NCBI RefSeq assembly: GCF_014323705.1
Contig: NZ_JABVEC010000007.1
Span: 62,001 to 126,000 of the forward strand
DNA from: Actinomadura alba
GTDB lineage: Bacteria; Actinomycetota; Actinomycetes; Streptosporangiales; Streptosporangiaceae
Reading direction: 5' to 3'
DNA length: 64,000 nucleotides
The notes under the pieces: generated by a model
Databases searched by the model: none
What the model was told of the DNA's origin: nothing
What the model saw: the letters and a program-made list of their open reading frames with translations, nothing else
Program-made: the position numbers and the translations under genes
Shown here: one piece after another, positions 1-8,521 of the stretch
Layout: each line of letters begins with the position of its first letter
How positions within the stretch are numbered: position 1 is the first letter of the stretch

Positions 1-119
1 GGACATGGCGGGGTCCTCTCGTAGCGGCCGAGATGGTTACCCATGGGTATCAAGAGGCCGCCAAACCGGCCATGTCGATGACTGCCAAACCGAACCGCCG
101 CGAAAGCGGCTGCACGATG

Positions 120-153
120 AACGAGGCCGGACCTGTACAGGTCCGGCCTCGTT
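120..153. terminator. Perfect palindrome downstream of rplI
   Basis: A 34-base perfect inverted repeat, with arms reading aacgaggccggacctgt, lies 17 bases beyond the rplI stop. A GC-rich stem of this length at the end of a ribosomal operon is most likely a terminator and would work in both directions. A short T run follows on the plus strand only. Bases 1-119 hold no gene I can support. Confidence 0.75.
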
Positions 154-169
154 TACAACTTTGTCAGAT

Positions 170-616
170 TCAGGAACCGATCACCTGAAGCTGGATCGTG
201 GCGTTGACCTCGGGGTGCAGGCGCACCGAGACCCGGTGCTCGCCGATCGTCTTGATCGGATTGCGCACCTCGATACGACGCTTGTCAAGGTCAGGGCCAC
301 CCGAGTCCTTGACCGCACCGGCGATGTCGGCGGCCGTGACCGAGCCGAACAGCCGGCCGCTGTCGCCCGCCCGGGTGCGCAGGCGCACGTTGAGCGACTT
401 GAGCCGATTCGCGATCTCGGTCGCGTGGTCGAGGGTCGCGATCTCGCGAGCCGACCGGGCCTTCCTGATCAGGTCGATCTGCTTCTCGGCGCCGGGGGTC
501 CACTTCATCGCGAAACCGCGGGGGACGAGGTAGTTACGGCCGTAGCCGTCCTTGACCTCGACGACGTCACCGGGCTCGCCGAGACCGGACACCTGCTGAG
601 TGAGAATGAGCTTCAT
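170..616 (-). CDS. rplI: 50S ribosomal protein L9
   Basis: L9 (148 aa) binds 23S rRNA at the base of the L1 stalk and helps keep the reading frame. The N-terminal signature MKLILTQQVSGLGEPGDVV followed by VKDGYGRNYLVPRG is diagnostic, and the C-terminal domain is complete, so length is normal for the family. The ATG at 616 is preferred over an in-frame start four codons upstream because a GGGGAG motif precedes it and L9 proteins begin MKLILT. It is the last gene of the minus-strand operon rpsF-ssb-rpsR-rplI and sits 17 bases downstream of rpsR. Confidence 0.97.
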   Translation of the reverse strand: MKLILTQQVSGLGEPGDVVEVKDGYGRNYLVPRGFAMKWTPGAEKQIDLIRKARSAREIATLDHATEIANRLKSLNVRLRTRAGDSGRLFGSVTAADIAGAVKDSGGPDLDKRRIEVRNPIKTIGEHRVSVRLHPEVNATIQLQVIGS

Positions 617-633
617 GATTTCTCGCACTCCCC

Positions 634-870
634 TCAGCGCGCGGTGCTCGTGTACGGCAGGAGCGCCATCTCACGAGCGTTCTTGATCGCGGTCGCGACG
701 TCGCGCTGGTGCTGCGTGCAGTTACCCGTCACCCGGCGGGCGCGGATCTTGCCCCGGTCGGAGATGAACTTGCGCAGCAGCGCGGTGTCCTTGTAGTCGA
801 CGTAGGAGATCTTCTCCTGGCAGAACAGGCAAACCTTCTTCTTCGGCTTGCGAGGTGGTGGCTTGGCCAT
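634..870 (-). CDS. rpsR: 30S ribosomal protein S18 (zinc-binding form)
   Basis: S18 (78 aa) joins the 30S platform and pairs with S6, encoded two genes upstream. Cysteines at 14 and 17 (CLFC) and the pair C51/H54 form a likely zinc site, marking the C+ form of S18. Many actinomycetes also carry a zinc-free C- paralogue used under zinc limitation; none is present here. AAAGGAG stands a few bases before the ATG. The gene lies between ssb and rplI in the standard order. Confidence 0.97.
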   Translation of the reverse strand: MAKPPPRKPKKKVCLFCQEKISYVDYKDTALLRKFISDRGKIRARRVTGNCTQHQRDVATAIKNAREMALLPYTSTAR

Positions 871-1007
871 CGTGGTGCTCCTTTGAGGAGAGCCCCGTTC
901 TCACGGGGATGACACTGATGTGGTCGGGTACCCCTTGTGGGCGCTGTCATGTCCGCGCCCCAAGGGGCAGGTGAACGCGGACGCGCTGATCTGGTCGCGT
1001 TGGCGGA

Positions 1008-1577
1008 CTAGAACGGCGGGTCGTCGGAGTAGCCTCCGCCGCCGCCACCACCGCCACCGCCGGTGGCCCACGGGTCGTCGGCCGGAGCGCCGCCGCCACT
1101 GGGCCCGCCGCCGGGGCCGCCCGCGTAGCCGCCACCGCCGCCGCCACCGCCACCGCCGCCGGAGTAACCGCCTCCGCCGCCCCCGCCGAAGCCGCCGCCG
1201 CCACCCTGCCGCTGAGTCTTGTTGACCTTGGCGGTGGCGTTCCTGAGCGAGGGACCGACCTCGTCGGCCTCGATCTCGTAGACGGTGCGCTTCTCACCCT
1301 CGCGGGTCTCGTAGGAGCGCTGCTTGAGGCGGCCCGAAACGATGACTCGCATGCCGCGCTGGAGGCTCTCGGCGCAGTTCTCCGCCGCCTGCCGCCAGAC
1401 GTTGCAGGTCAGGAAGAGGCTCTCGCCGTCTTTCCACTCGTTGGTCTGCTTGTCGAGGAAGCGGGGAGTGGACGCCACGCGGAAGCTCGCGACGGCCTGA
1501 CCGCTGGGGGTGAAGCGCAGATTCGGATCCTCGACGAGGTTGCCGACGATCGTGATCTGGGTATCGCCTGCTGCCAT
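1008..1577 (-). CDS. ssb: Single-stranded DNA-binding protein
   Basis: SSB (189 aa) coats single-stranded DNA during replication, repair and recombination. The OB fold spans about residues 5-110 ([19 protein letters not shown] near the start). A glycine-rich linker covers about 130-183, with runs of up to eleven glycines. The acidic tip DDPPF at the C-terminus is the conserved docking site for partner proteins. The linker is GC-rich repetitive DNA and could vary in length. The position between rpsF and rpsR is the normal actinobacterial arrangement and supports this as the housekeeping SSB. Confidence 0.96.
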   Translation of the reverse strand: MAAGDTQITIVGNLVEDPNLRFTPSGQAVASFRVASTPRFLDKQTNEWKDGESLFLTCNVWRQAAENCAESLQRGMRVIVSGRLKQRSYETREGEKRTVYEIEADEVGPSLRNATAKVNKTQRQGGGGGFGGGGGGGYSGGGGGGGGGGGYAGGPGGGPSGGGAPADDPWATGGGGGGGGGGYSDDPPF

Positions 1578-1618
1578 GGACTCGCTCCGGCTGCTCTTGA
1601 CTCAGTGGCCTTGGGGGC

Positions 1619-1909
1619 TCAGTGGGCCTCGGGACGGATGACCTTCGTACGCAGGATCGTCTCGTTGAGGTTGAGCTGCCGGTCGAGTTCCTTGACCGTT
1701 GCAGGCTCGGCCGTCAGGTCGATGACCGCGTAGATGCCTTCGGACTTCTTCTGGATGTCGTACGCCAGGCGCCGGCGGCCCCAGACGTCGACCTTTTCCA
1801 CACTGCCACCGTCGGACTTGACGACCCCAAGGAACTGGTCGAGCGACGGGGTTACGGCGCGCTCCTCGACAGTGGCGTCGAGGATCACCATGAGTTCGTA
1901 GCGACGCAT
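1619..1909 (-). CDS. rpsF: 30S ribosomal protein S6
   Basis: S6 (96 aa) is a small alpha/beta protein that binds 16S rRNA together with S18. The start [16 protein letters not shown] and the central [17 protein letters not shown] are typical. It is the first gene of the operon rpsF-ssb-rpsR-rplI, so the operon promoter should lie between 1910 and the next gene at 2030. Length is normal for the family. Confidence 0.96.
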   Translation of the reverse strand: MRRYELMVILDATVEERAVTPSLDQFLGVVKSDGGSVEKVDVWGRRRLAYDIQKKSEGIYAVIDLTAEPATVKELDRQLNLNETILRTKVIRPEAH

Positions 1910-2029
1910 GCTGTGTCCCTACCTCCTCTGGACTGATGCGGTCACGGTCTCTCCGTGACAGGAGGGCTCTTGCGTCTCACCGCGGGCATGACCGGATCTG
2001 TTCGCCCTGCCACACGGGACCGACCCAGG

Positions 2030-2200
2030 CTACCAAGAGTTTCCAGCGTGCGAGCTCGTGGCCAGACTCCTTCGCCGGTCAAGCTCGGCGATGATGTCCA
2101 CCATCCGCGACCGCATGCGCGCCGTCTGGGTCGTCAGCATGGACAGCTCCTCCACCAGCTCGGCGTCACCGATCACCTCGAGATCGTGCGTCTCCGTCAC
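2030..2200 (-). CDS. Small coiled-coil protein, function unknown
   Basis: A 56-codon reading frame with a GTG start and the ribosome site GGAGG six bases before it. The product starts MTETHDLEVIGDAELVEEL and continues as an amphipathic, charged helix (LTTQTARMRSRMVDIIAELDRRR), suggesting a coiled coil or dimer. I do not recognise the family. It sits upstream of rpsF on the same strand with 120 bases between and could share or precede the ribosomal operon promoter. The good ribosome site and non-random composition argue for a real gene; the short length leaves doubt. Confidence 0.6.
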   Translation of the reverse strand: MTETHDLEVIGDAELVEELSMLTTQTARMRSRMVDIIAELDRRRSLATSSHAGNSW

Positions 2201-2332
2201 GGTCCACCTCCGTCCCCATCGAAGCTGTGTTCGACACTACCGCGCGGGGCCGACAAACCGCGGGTTGACGGAAGCCGTGCCGAGGACGACTCTCGGAGGA
2301 GTACTCCTCGCACGTCACAAGGGGGTGGCACG

Positions 2333-2635
2333 ATGCCACTGGCACTCCCCGGCCGCAGGCACATCACCATGCTGAACACCGACGGCGCACGGCATCCGAT
2401 GGAGAATTCGCTCGCGGTGATCTCCATGCTCCTCGGGCTCACGGCGATCGTGCTCGGGCTGATCGTGCGGGCGCACATGTTCGGCGCGTTCGTGGGTCTG
2501 ATCGGCTTCCCGGTCGCGCTGTACTCCCAGATGGTCTCGGTCACCAGCGGCGAACGCTGGCTCAACATCATCGGGATGATCGCCTCCTTCGTCGGCCTGG
2601 CTCTCTCCCTGGCCCACGGCGGCTTCACGCCATGA
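2333..2635 (+). CDS. Small integral membrane protein, unknown function
   Basis: A 100-aa hydrophobic protein with a polar N-terminus (about 1-24) and three probable membrane segments: around residues 25-48 (LAVISMLLGLTAIVLGLIV), 49-66 and 76-94 (WLNIIGMIASFVGLALSL). The ATG at 2333 is preceded by a purine-rich AAGGGGGTGG; the ATG at 2369 is an alternative start. It ends 30 bases before the endonuclease IV gene and may be cotranscribed with it. No catalytic motif is visible and no function is proposed. Confidence 0.7.
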   Translation: MPLALPGRRHITMLNTDGARHPMENSLAVISMLLGLTAIVLGLIVRAHMFGAFVGLIGFPVALYSQMVSVTSGERWLNIIGMIASFVGLALSLAHGGFTP

Positions 2636-2665
2636 CCGGCGGGACGAACCCGTAGGCTTGCGGAC

Positions 2666-3436
2666 ATGCGCATCGGTGCCCACATCGCCCAGACCAACCC
2701 GCTCGATTCCGCCACGGCCCGCAAGGCGGAGGTCGCACAGTTCTTCCTCGGCGACCCGCAGGGATGGAAGAAGCCGGTGGTGCCCGAGGGGGCGGCCGCC
2801 GTCCGCGATGCCGGCGTGGACGTCTACATCCACGCGCCGTACGTCCTCAACGTGGCAAGCACGAACAACCGGATCCGCATCCCGAGCCGCAAGCTGCTCT
2901 CCCAGCACCTCGAGGCGGCGGCCTCCATCGGTGCCAAGGCGCTGATCGTGCACGGCGGGCACCTGCTCAAGGACGACGACCCGCAGATCGGCTACGACAA
3001 CTGGCGGAAGGTCTTCGAGCGGCTCGACGACTGCCCGATCCCCATCTACATCGAGAACACGGCGGGCGGCGACAACGCCATGGCCCGCAGGTTCGAGCGG
3101 ATCGCCCGGCTCTGGGAGACGCTCGACGGCGTCGTTGATCTCGAGAGCAAGGTCGGCTTCTGCCTCGACACCTGCCACGCGCACGCGGCGGGCGAAGAAC
3201 TGATCGACGCGGTCGACCGGATCAAGTCGATCACCGGGCGGATCGATCTGGTCCACTGCAACGACAGCCGCGACTCCTTCGGTTCCGGTGCCGACCGGCA
3301 CGCCAACCTGGGCAACGGCGAGATCGACCCGGAACTGATCCTCACGGTCGTCCGGGCGGCCGGAGCCCCGGTCGTGGTCGAGACCCCGTCAGACGGTCAG
3401 GCCGCCGACATCGCCTGGCTGCGCGACAACCTCTGA
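2666..3436 (+). CDS. nfo: Endonuclease IV (AP endonuclease)
   Basis: Endonuclease IV (256 aa) cuts DNA 5' to abasic sites in base excision repair. The TIM-barrel metal ligands are in place: H56 in HAPY, the VHGGH motif at 95-99, E130 in IENTAGG, D168 and H171 in CLDTCHAH, H198 in VHCNDS, D210 and H212 in GSGADRHANLG, and E239 in VVVET. The start MRIGAHIA is the usual N-terminus. The sequence is slightly shorter than the E. coli enzyme but complete. It lies downstream of the small membrane protein on the same strand. Confidence 0.93.
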   Translation: MRIGAHIAQTNPLDSATARKAEVAQFFLGDPQGWKKPVVPEGAAAVRDAGVDVYIHAPYVLNVASTNNRIRIPSRKLLSQHLEAAASIGAKALIVHGGHLLKDDDPQIGYDNWRKVFERLDDCPIPIYIENTAGGDNAMARRFERIARLWETLDGVVDLESKVGFCLDTCHAHAAGEELIDAVDRIKSITGRIDLVHCNDSRDSFGSGADRHANLGNGEIDPELILTVVRAAGAPVVVETPSDGQAADIAWLRDNL

Positions 3437-3476
3437 GGGGCTCGGGGACCTCCGAACGGTCGCGTGCGCCGGCCGG

Positions 3477-3944
3477 TCACGCGCCGAGCAACGGCAGCCC
3501 GGCGGCGACCGGGTCGTCGCCGTCACCCGGCAGCAGCACGGTCATCGGGGTGACCGTGTCGCGCCACAGGTCGACGGCCGATTCGAAGATCTCGACCGCC
3601 GTGCCGAACGCACCGGGGTCCTCCTGCGCCAGCGCCTGCCACCCCGCGTAGACGACGAGGAATCCGGCGTCGGCGTCCGCCCAGGTCAGATCGGTCAGGC
3701 AGTCACCGAGGGCGTCCCAGTCGTGGCCGAACCAGTCGGGGAAGGCGAAGCTCTCGGCGCACAGATCGAGGAACTCGTCTCCATCGGTCACGCTCTGCCC
3801 GGCCAGCCAGAACAGCCGCCGGCCGGCCCTGGCCGCCGCGTCGGCCACGTCACCGCGGCGGGTGGCGCCGGGAACCGTCCACCTGTAGACGCCCGGCTTG
3901 GCCGCCCCGGTCAGCAACATCTCGATGCCGCCGAGCTCGCTCAT
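3477..3944 (-). CDS. Barstar-like (barnase inhibitor) protein
   Basis: A 155-aa protein with the barstar-like pattern: a short N-terminal segment ending in YRW, a central LFWLAGQSVTDGDEFLDLCAESFAFPDWFGHDWDALGDCLTDL, and a following strand FLVVYAGWQAL. The FPDWFGHDWDALxDCLxDL helix is the family signature and holds the aspartates that in barstar bind barnase. No barnase-type RNase is encoded nearby, so this is an orphan inhibitor. The ATG at 3944 is chosen because barstar homology begins just after it. Four 13-base direct repeats lie immediately upstream. Confidence 0.85.
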   Translation of the reverse strand: MSELGGIEMLLTGAAKPGVYRWTVPGATRRGDVADAAARAGRRLFWLAGQSVTDGDEFLDLCAESFAFPDWFGHDWDALGDCLTDLTWADADAGFLVVYAGWQALAQEDPGAFGTAVEIFESAVDLWRDTVTPMTVLLPGDGDDPVAAGLPLLGA

Positions 3945-3962
3945 GCTGTCCTCTCGATGGTT

Positions 3963-4014
3963 CAGATCGGTGGTGCAGATCGGTGGTGCAGATCGGTGGT
4001 GCAGATCGGTGGTG
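3963..4014. repeat. Four perfect 13-bp tandem repeats
   Basis: The unit cagatcggtggtg occurs four times in a row without mismatch, between the barstar-like gene and the LuxR-type regulator, in the 5' leader of the barstar-like gene. It could be an operator array or a slippage-prone repeat changing the leader length. Confidence 0.9.
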
Positions 4015-4107
4015 CGGAAGGTCCGGTCGGGGAGCCGCGGCAGTGCGGCCGACCGGCCACCATTGTTCCCGTGGTGACGGCCCCGGGTGCCGGGAACCCT
4101 GCGCCGA

Positions 4108-4776
4108 CTACCCGCCCAGACCGAGCTCGCGGGCGCGGGCGCCGGCCTGGAAGCGGGACGTCGCACCGAGCGCCGCCATGAGCTCGGCCACCCTACGGCG
4201 GTAGGTCCGCAGCGACAGCCCGAGCCGCCGGGCCGCCGTCTCGTCCTTGAGACCCTCACCGAGCGTCCGCAGGATCCGCCGGTCCTGCTCGTCGAGCGCG
4301 ATCGGGCCGGCAGCGAGTACGGCGGCCAGCTCCGTGGCCGCTTCCCAGGTGGCCCAGAACAGTGAGATCACGCCGTTGAGCACGTCCGGTGAACGCACGA
4401 TGGTGTAGTCGCGCACGCCGCGCACCGGCGGGCCCGCGAGGATCGCGATCCGCCGGTCGATGATGATCGTTTCATGTGCCAGAGCGGCCGCGCAGATCCG
4501 TACCCGGACCCCTCGCCCGGCCAGCCCGGCGAGATGCCGTTCGGACTCCTCGTCGTCGAGGACCCGGGGGCTGAACAGCTTGTGCACGGCGGGCGCCGAT
4601 GACGACGCGCGCCGCGCAGCGACGATCCGCTCCCGCATGCCGGGCATCGCCCAGGTGCGCAGGTCGGCGGCCGCGCAGACGTACTCCTCGCGTGCACTGG
4701 TGAACAGGTGCCCCGCGCGCTCGACGAGTTCGCTCTCGCCGTGCAGAGTCACGTTCCGGTCCGGATCGAGGTTCAT
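4108..4776 (-). CDS. LuxR-type HTH transcriptional regulator
   Basis: A 222-aa regulator. Residues 1-150 form a sensor resembling the phospholipase-D-like/TrmB-type effector region found in actinobacterial regulators (CAAALAHETIIIDRRIAILAG). Residues about 160-220 hold a LuxR-type helix-turn-helix (LDEQDRRILRTLGEGLKDETAARRLGLSLRTYRRRVAELM). It is divergent from the aldo/keto reductase gene with about 145 bases between, the usual layout for a regulator and its target. No ligand can be inferred. Confidence 0.85.
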   Translation of the reverse strand: MNLDPDRNVTLHGESELVERAGHLFTSAREEYVCAAADLRTWAMPGMRERIVAARRASSSAPAVHKLFSPRVLDDEESERHLAGLAGRGVRVRICAAALAHETIIIDRRIAILAGPPVRGVRDYTIVRSPDVLNGVISLFWATWEAATELAAVLAAGPIALDEQDRRILRTLGEGLKDETAARRLGLSLRTYRRRVAELMAALGATSRFQAGARARELGLGG

Positions 4777-4920
4777 CGCGATCCAGTGTGCGACCGCCGT
4801 CGAGCCAGGTCAAAACGGCCCCGACCCGGCCCCGGCACATCCAATGGGCCGGCGCCACCCGGAGTGGCAGCTTGCTGCCACCGGCTCGCCCGGTGTCGTA
4901 CGCGATCGCAGAGTGAGGTC

Positions 4921-5808
4921 ATGACGACAGATCACATCAAGGCCACCGCGTCCGGGCACTGGGCGCTGGGTGGTGACCTGCGGGTGTCCCGCATGGGCTT
5001 CGGGGCGATGCGGCTTCCGGCGCGCGGCTGGAACGGTCCGGCGGGCGACCGGGACACGGCGCTCTCCGTGCTGCGGCGCGCGGTGGAGCTCGGGGTCGAC
5101 CACATCGACACCGCCTCGTTCTACTTCTACGGCGATCTCTCCGCCAATGAGCTGATCCGTTCGGCGCTGTCCCCCTATCCGGCCGATCTGGTGATCGCCA
5201 CCAAGGTGGGCCCGCAGCGAGCGCCGGACGGCCGGATGTCCGAGGCGGGCCCGTCAGAGCTGCGCGCCGCCGTGGAGCGCAATCTCGTCGAGCTCGGCCG
5301 CGACCGCCTCGACCTGGTCTATCTGCGCGTCGGCGGCATCGAAGGGCCGACCGCGGAGCGGATCGGCGAGCGCTTCGAGGCCCTCGCCGCATTGCGTGAC
5401 GAGGGCCTCGTCCGCCATCTCGGCGTCAGCAACGTCACCGCCGCACAGCTCGACGAGGCACAGGCGATCGCGCCGGTGGCGGCCGTGCAGAACCGGTTCC
5501 ACGTCATGCTCCAGGAGGACAGGGAGCTGCTGGAGATCTGCGCCCGGCAGGACATCGCCTATGTGCCGTTCTTCCCCCTCGGCGGAGTCGGGCTCCCGGA
5601 CGACGACCGGATCAGACGCGTCGCCGATCGTCACCGCGCCACGGTGGCACAGACCATACTGGCCTGGTTGCTCGCCCTGTCCCCGGCCATGCTGGCGATT
5701 CCCGGCACGTCCGCACCGGCGCATCTGGAGGAGAACGTCGCGGCCGCCGCGCTCCGGCTGGACCCGCGCGATCTCACCGAGCTCGAAGCGCTGACCCCCG
5801 CCCACTGA
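4921..5808 (+). CDS. Aldo/keto reductase family oxidoreductase
   Basis: A 295-aa NADPH-dependent oxidoreductase of the aldo/keto reductase family. The (beta/alpha)8 pattern is clear. D63 in HIDTA, Y68/Y70 in FYFYGD and K95 in IATKVG match three of the four catalytic residues. Where the fourth, a histidine, is expected the sequence reads DLVYLRVGG with R136. The C-terminal IPGTSAPAHLEENVAAA is the cofactor-binding segment. The ATG at 4921 is chosen because the preceding in-frame 71 codons lack family similarity. The substrate is unknown; the divergent regulator probably controls it. Confidence 0.88.
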   Translation: MTTDHIKATASGHWALGGDLRVSRMGFGAMRLPARGWNGPAGDRDTALSVLRRAVELGVDHIDTASFYFYGDLSANELIRSALSPYPADLVIATKVGPQRAPDGRMSEAGPSELRAAVERNLVELGRDRLDLVYLRVGGIEGPTAERIGERFEALAALRDEGLVRHLGVSNVTAAQLDEAQAIAPVAAVQNRFHVMLQEDRELLEICARQDIAYVPFFPLGGVGLPDDDRIRRVADRHRATVAQTILAWLLALSPAMLAIPGTSAPAHLEENVAAAALRLDPRDLTELEALTPAH

Positions 5809-5897
5809 GGCCCCGACCCTCTGACCACTCGATCGCGTGACCCGCTGGATCGCCCGACCACTTGAACTCCTGGCCGCCGGCGGCCGCCCGCCGGCGG

Positions 5898-7022
5898 TCA
5901 GCCGGCCCAGGAACCCGAGGTGTAAAGGATCACCTGTACGACCAGCAGCGGGACGCTGAGCAGGAGCAGGGCGGCGTACGCCCATGGCCGGCGTACACCG
6001 AGCGCGCCGAGCGCGAGCCACAGCGGCCACCACACCAGCGTCGCCCGGCCGATCGAGAGGTAGAACGCCGACGTCATCAGCGCGGCGAGCTGCAGGCCGA
6101 CATAGCTGGACTCCGCCCACCGTCTCTTGACGAGCAGCCACAGGGTCAGCAGGACCCCGATCACCGCCGCGGCCAGCTCCACGCGGAACGCGTGGGTGAA
6201 CTGGTTGTCGGCGTGGAAGGCCGCGTTCCAGGTGGTCTGCCACGCCTGCCACGGCCAGACGGTGTCGCGGCCCCAGCCCTTCTCCTGGGCGATCTGCCAG
6301 GCGTTGATGTGCCCCGTCCACTGCCAGAGGTACGTCCAGTACGCCGCCGGGGCGAGGAAGGGCACGACCAGCCACGGCGCCTGCCGCCACTGCCGCCGCT
6401 CGCCGGTCAGGAACTCCACGACGAGGGCCACGGCCAGGAAGATCCCAGTGATCCGTACGCCCCCCGCGGCGAACCCGCACAGGGCTGCGGGCGCCCACCG
6501 GCCCTGCCGGGCCAGCAGCCACGCGGGCAGTGCGAAGGCCAGGAACAGCGCCTCGGAGTAACCGGCGAACAGGAAGAGCGCCACCGGGCAGAGCAGCAGT
6601 GCCACGACGGCGCGTCGCCCGGTGCCGGCGCCGAACTCGTGGTCGCCCAGCCGGGCGAGGGCCACCATCGCCACCGCGCCCGCGACGAAGGACACGAGGA
6701 GGGCGGCCAGCCGCCAGTCCGGCACGACGACGTGAACCGCGCGGACGACCAGCGGAAAGCCGGGGAAGAAGCCGGGCAGGCCGGCGTCGGGTGGCTGCGC
6801 CGGATCCCCGCCGTAGCCGTACCTCGCGATCTCGATGAGGTGGTCGGCGTCCCACTGCGTCCACCGGTCGAGGAACGGCTCCTGCAGATCTCCGCGCACC
6901 ATCGTCCGGGCTGCGATGACCGCGACGAGCACCATGCCGGCGCGAGACAGCAGCCACGTGGCGAGCGCCGCGCGGTCGCGCGTGTCCAGACGCGGGTTGA
7001 GACGCGTGTTGAGGAGGCTCAC
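5898..7022 (-). CDS. PIG-V-like mannosyltransferase (polytopic)
   Basis: A 374-aa protein with about nine membrane segments. The first extracytoplasmic loop carries RWTQWDADHLIEIARYGY, with the WDxxHxxxIAxxGY pattern of PIG-V/GT39-like polyprenyl-phosphate sugar transferases, where the aspartate is catalytic. QPPDAGLPGFFPGFPLVVR follows, also typical. Start GTG at 7022 lies 11 bases after the preceding gene's stop; a weak ribosome site makes it a modest choice. It is the third gene of the envelope operon PBP-GT87-this gene. Predicted role: transfer of mannose or a similar sugar to a lipid or surface acceptor. The sugar is unproven. Confidence 0.8.
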   Translation of the reverse strand: MSLLNTRLNPRLDTRDRAALATWLLSRAGMVLVAVIAARTMVRGDLQEPFLDRWTQWDADHLIEIARYGYGGDPAQPPDAGLPGFFPGFPLVVRAVHVVVPDWRLAALLVSFVAGAVAMVALARLGDHEFGAGTGRRAVVALLLCPVALFLFAGYSEALFLAFALPAWLLARQGRWAPAALCGFAAGGVRITGIFLAVALVVEFLTGERRQWRQAPWLVVPFLAPAAYWTYLWQWTGHINAWQIAQEKGWGRDTVWPWQAWQTTWNAAFHADNQFTHAFRVELAAAVIGVLLTLWLLVKRRWAESSYVGLQLAALMTSAFYLSIGRATLVWWPLWLALGALGVRRPWAYAALLLLSVPLLVVQVILYTSGSWAG

Positions 7023-7033
7023 GGACCGCTCGG

Positions 7034-8512
7034 TCAGCCGCTCGGCTTCAGCGACGGCCGGGCGAGGCCACCGCGGACCGTCCGCAGAGTGAGCCGGTCG
7101 GGGGCTCGGTCGAGGACACCGCCCGCCGGGTCGTCGTCGCCGTCCAGCCGTACGGCGTCGTGCTCGGGACGGAGCACGTCCCTGACGATCAGGACCACCA
7201 GCAGCAGCACCGTGAGGAACCGTGCGAACAGCCCGATGTAGTAGACGTTCACGCTGATGCCGTCGTCGGGGACCTCGAACCGCGACAGCGCGGACAGCGT
7301 CGTACCGAGGTCGGCGCCCTCGACCTGCTGGGTGACCGAGAGCAGGTACCACCAGATGGCCAGGAAGTAGACGAACTCTCCGGCCTGCCAGATCAGGTAG
7401 GCGGGCAGGCGGGGCCGGGCCAGGGCAACGAGCGGCAGCAGCCACAGCACGTACTGCGGCGACCAGACCTTGTTCGTGAGCATGAACGCGGCCAGCACCA
7501 GGAAGAGCAGCTGCGGCAGCCGGGGTCTGCGCGGGGCGGCGAAAGCGAGGACGCCGATGGCCACGCAGAGGACGGCGAACGCGCCCTGGCCCATGAGGTT
7601 GAGGTCGTGGACGTCGCGCGCCGCCGGCAGGCCGTGGTCCATGAGGTAGAAGAAGACCGAGCCCCAGTCGACGCCGCGGTCCTTGCTGAAGCCGTAGAAC
7701 CGCGACCAGCCGTCCCGGGCGAACAGCATCACCGGCACGTTGAGCACGAGCCAGGCCCCGGCGGTACCGGCCAGGAGGCGGAGCAGTTCCCGGTGCCGGC
7801 CCGCGCGCAGGCACAGCAGTACGAACGGCCAGAGCAGCACCACCGGGTAGAACTTCGCCGCGATGGCCAGGCCGAGCAGAACGCCCGCGGTCAGATGCCA
7901 CCTGCGCGCCCAGGCCGCGACGGCCAGCGCGCCGAGTGCGACGGCGAGCAGGTCCCAGTTGATGTACGCGGCGAGCAGCAGTCCCGGTGACAGTGCCACC
8001 ATCAGACCGGCCCTCGTGCTCCGGCGTCCCGCGGCGTGCGCCGTCGCGAGCACGGCGACCACCGCGAACACTCCGAGGATCAGTGCTGTGACGTCGTAGA
8101 AGGCCATGCCCCGTGCGGTGCCGACCGGGTCGACCAGTGCACGCACCAGAACGTTGACGACGTGCATGAACCAGCCTGTGAGCACCGGGTACTCGACCGG
8201 CTCCGGGATCTTGTCGAAGTACGGGATCTTGCCGTCGGACATGCCCCGGTTGAAGTACAGCGGGTAGACGTCGGTGTAGCAGGCGCGCGTCACCGTCTCG
8301 GCGAAGTCGAACCCCGCAGAACGGCACGGCAGTTTCTGGACGTAGCCGAGAACACAGACGAGGACCGTACCGCCGACCAGGACCGGGGCGAACCGGCCGA
8401 GCCGGCCGACCGGCTCTCGGTCCTCTTTCCGGACGCGGGGCCCGGGGCCACCGTCACCGGTGGCACCACCGGACCCCGCGATCACGTCCGATTCGGACGA
8501 GGACTGCGACAT
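7034..8512 (-). CDS. GT87-family polytopic glycosyltransferase
   Basis: A 492-aa membrane glycosyltransferase of the DUF2029/GT87 type, which includes mycobacterial PimE and arabinofuranosyl transferases that use polyprenyl-phosphate sugars. About 12 membrane segments are visible. The motif YFDKIPEPVEYPVLTGWFMH in the first outer loop carries the EYPxLTG pattern common in this group. LAIAAKFYPVVLLWPF and TNKVWSPQYVLWLLPL are further family marks. The ATG lies 9 bases after the PBP stop, so the two are surely cotranscribed. Link to PBP suggests a wall or lipoglycan role. Confidence 0.85.
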   Translation of the reverse strand: MSQSSSESDVIAGSGGATGDGGPGPRVRKEDREPVGRLGRFAPVLVGGTVLVCVLGYVQKLPCRSAGFDFAETVTRACYTDVYPLYFNRGMSDGKIPYFDKIPEPVEYPVLTGWFMHVVNVLVRALVDPVGTARGMAFYDVTALILGVFAVVAVLATAHAAGRRSTRAGLMVALSPGLLLAAYINWDLLAVALGALAVAAWARRWHLTAGVLLGLAIAAKFYPVVLLWPFVLLCLRAGRHRELLRLLAGTAGAWLVLNVPVMLFARDGWSRFYGFSKDRGVDWGSVFFYLMDHGLPAARDVHDLNLMGQGAFAVLCVAIGVLAFAAPRRPRLPQLLFLVLAAFMLTNKVWSPQYVLWLLPLVALARPRLPAYLIWQAGEFVYFLAIWWYLLSVTQQVEGADLGTTLSALSRFEVPDDGISVNVYYIGLFARFLTVLLLVVLIVRDVLRPEHDAVRLDGDDDPAGGVLDRAPDRLTLRTVRGGLARPSLKPSG

Positions 8513-8521
8513 GGACGCACA

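Noticed and set aside
5..796. 263-codon plus-strand frame over rplI and rpsR
   Set aside because: It is antisense to two certain ribosomal genes and is a GC-rich shadow.
5898..8327. A single 809-codon minus-strand gene
   Set aside because: Its first half lies out of frame inside the GT87 gene; only the part after 7022 has membrane-protein character.
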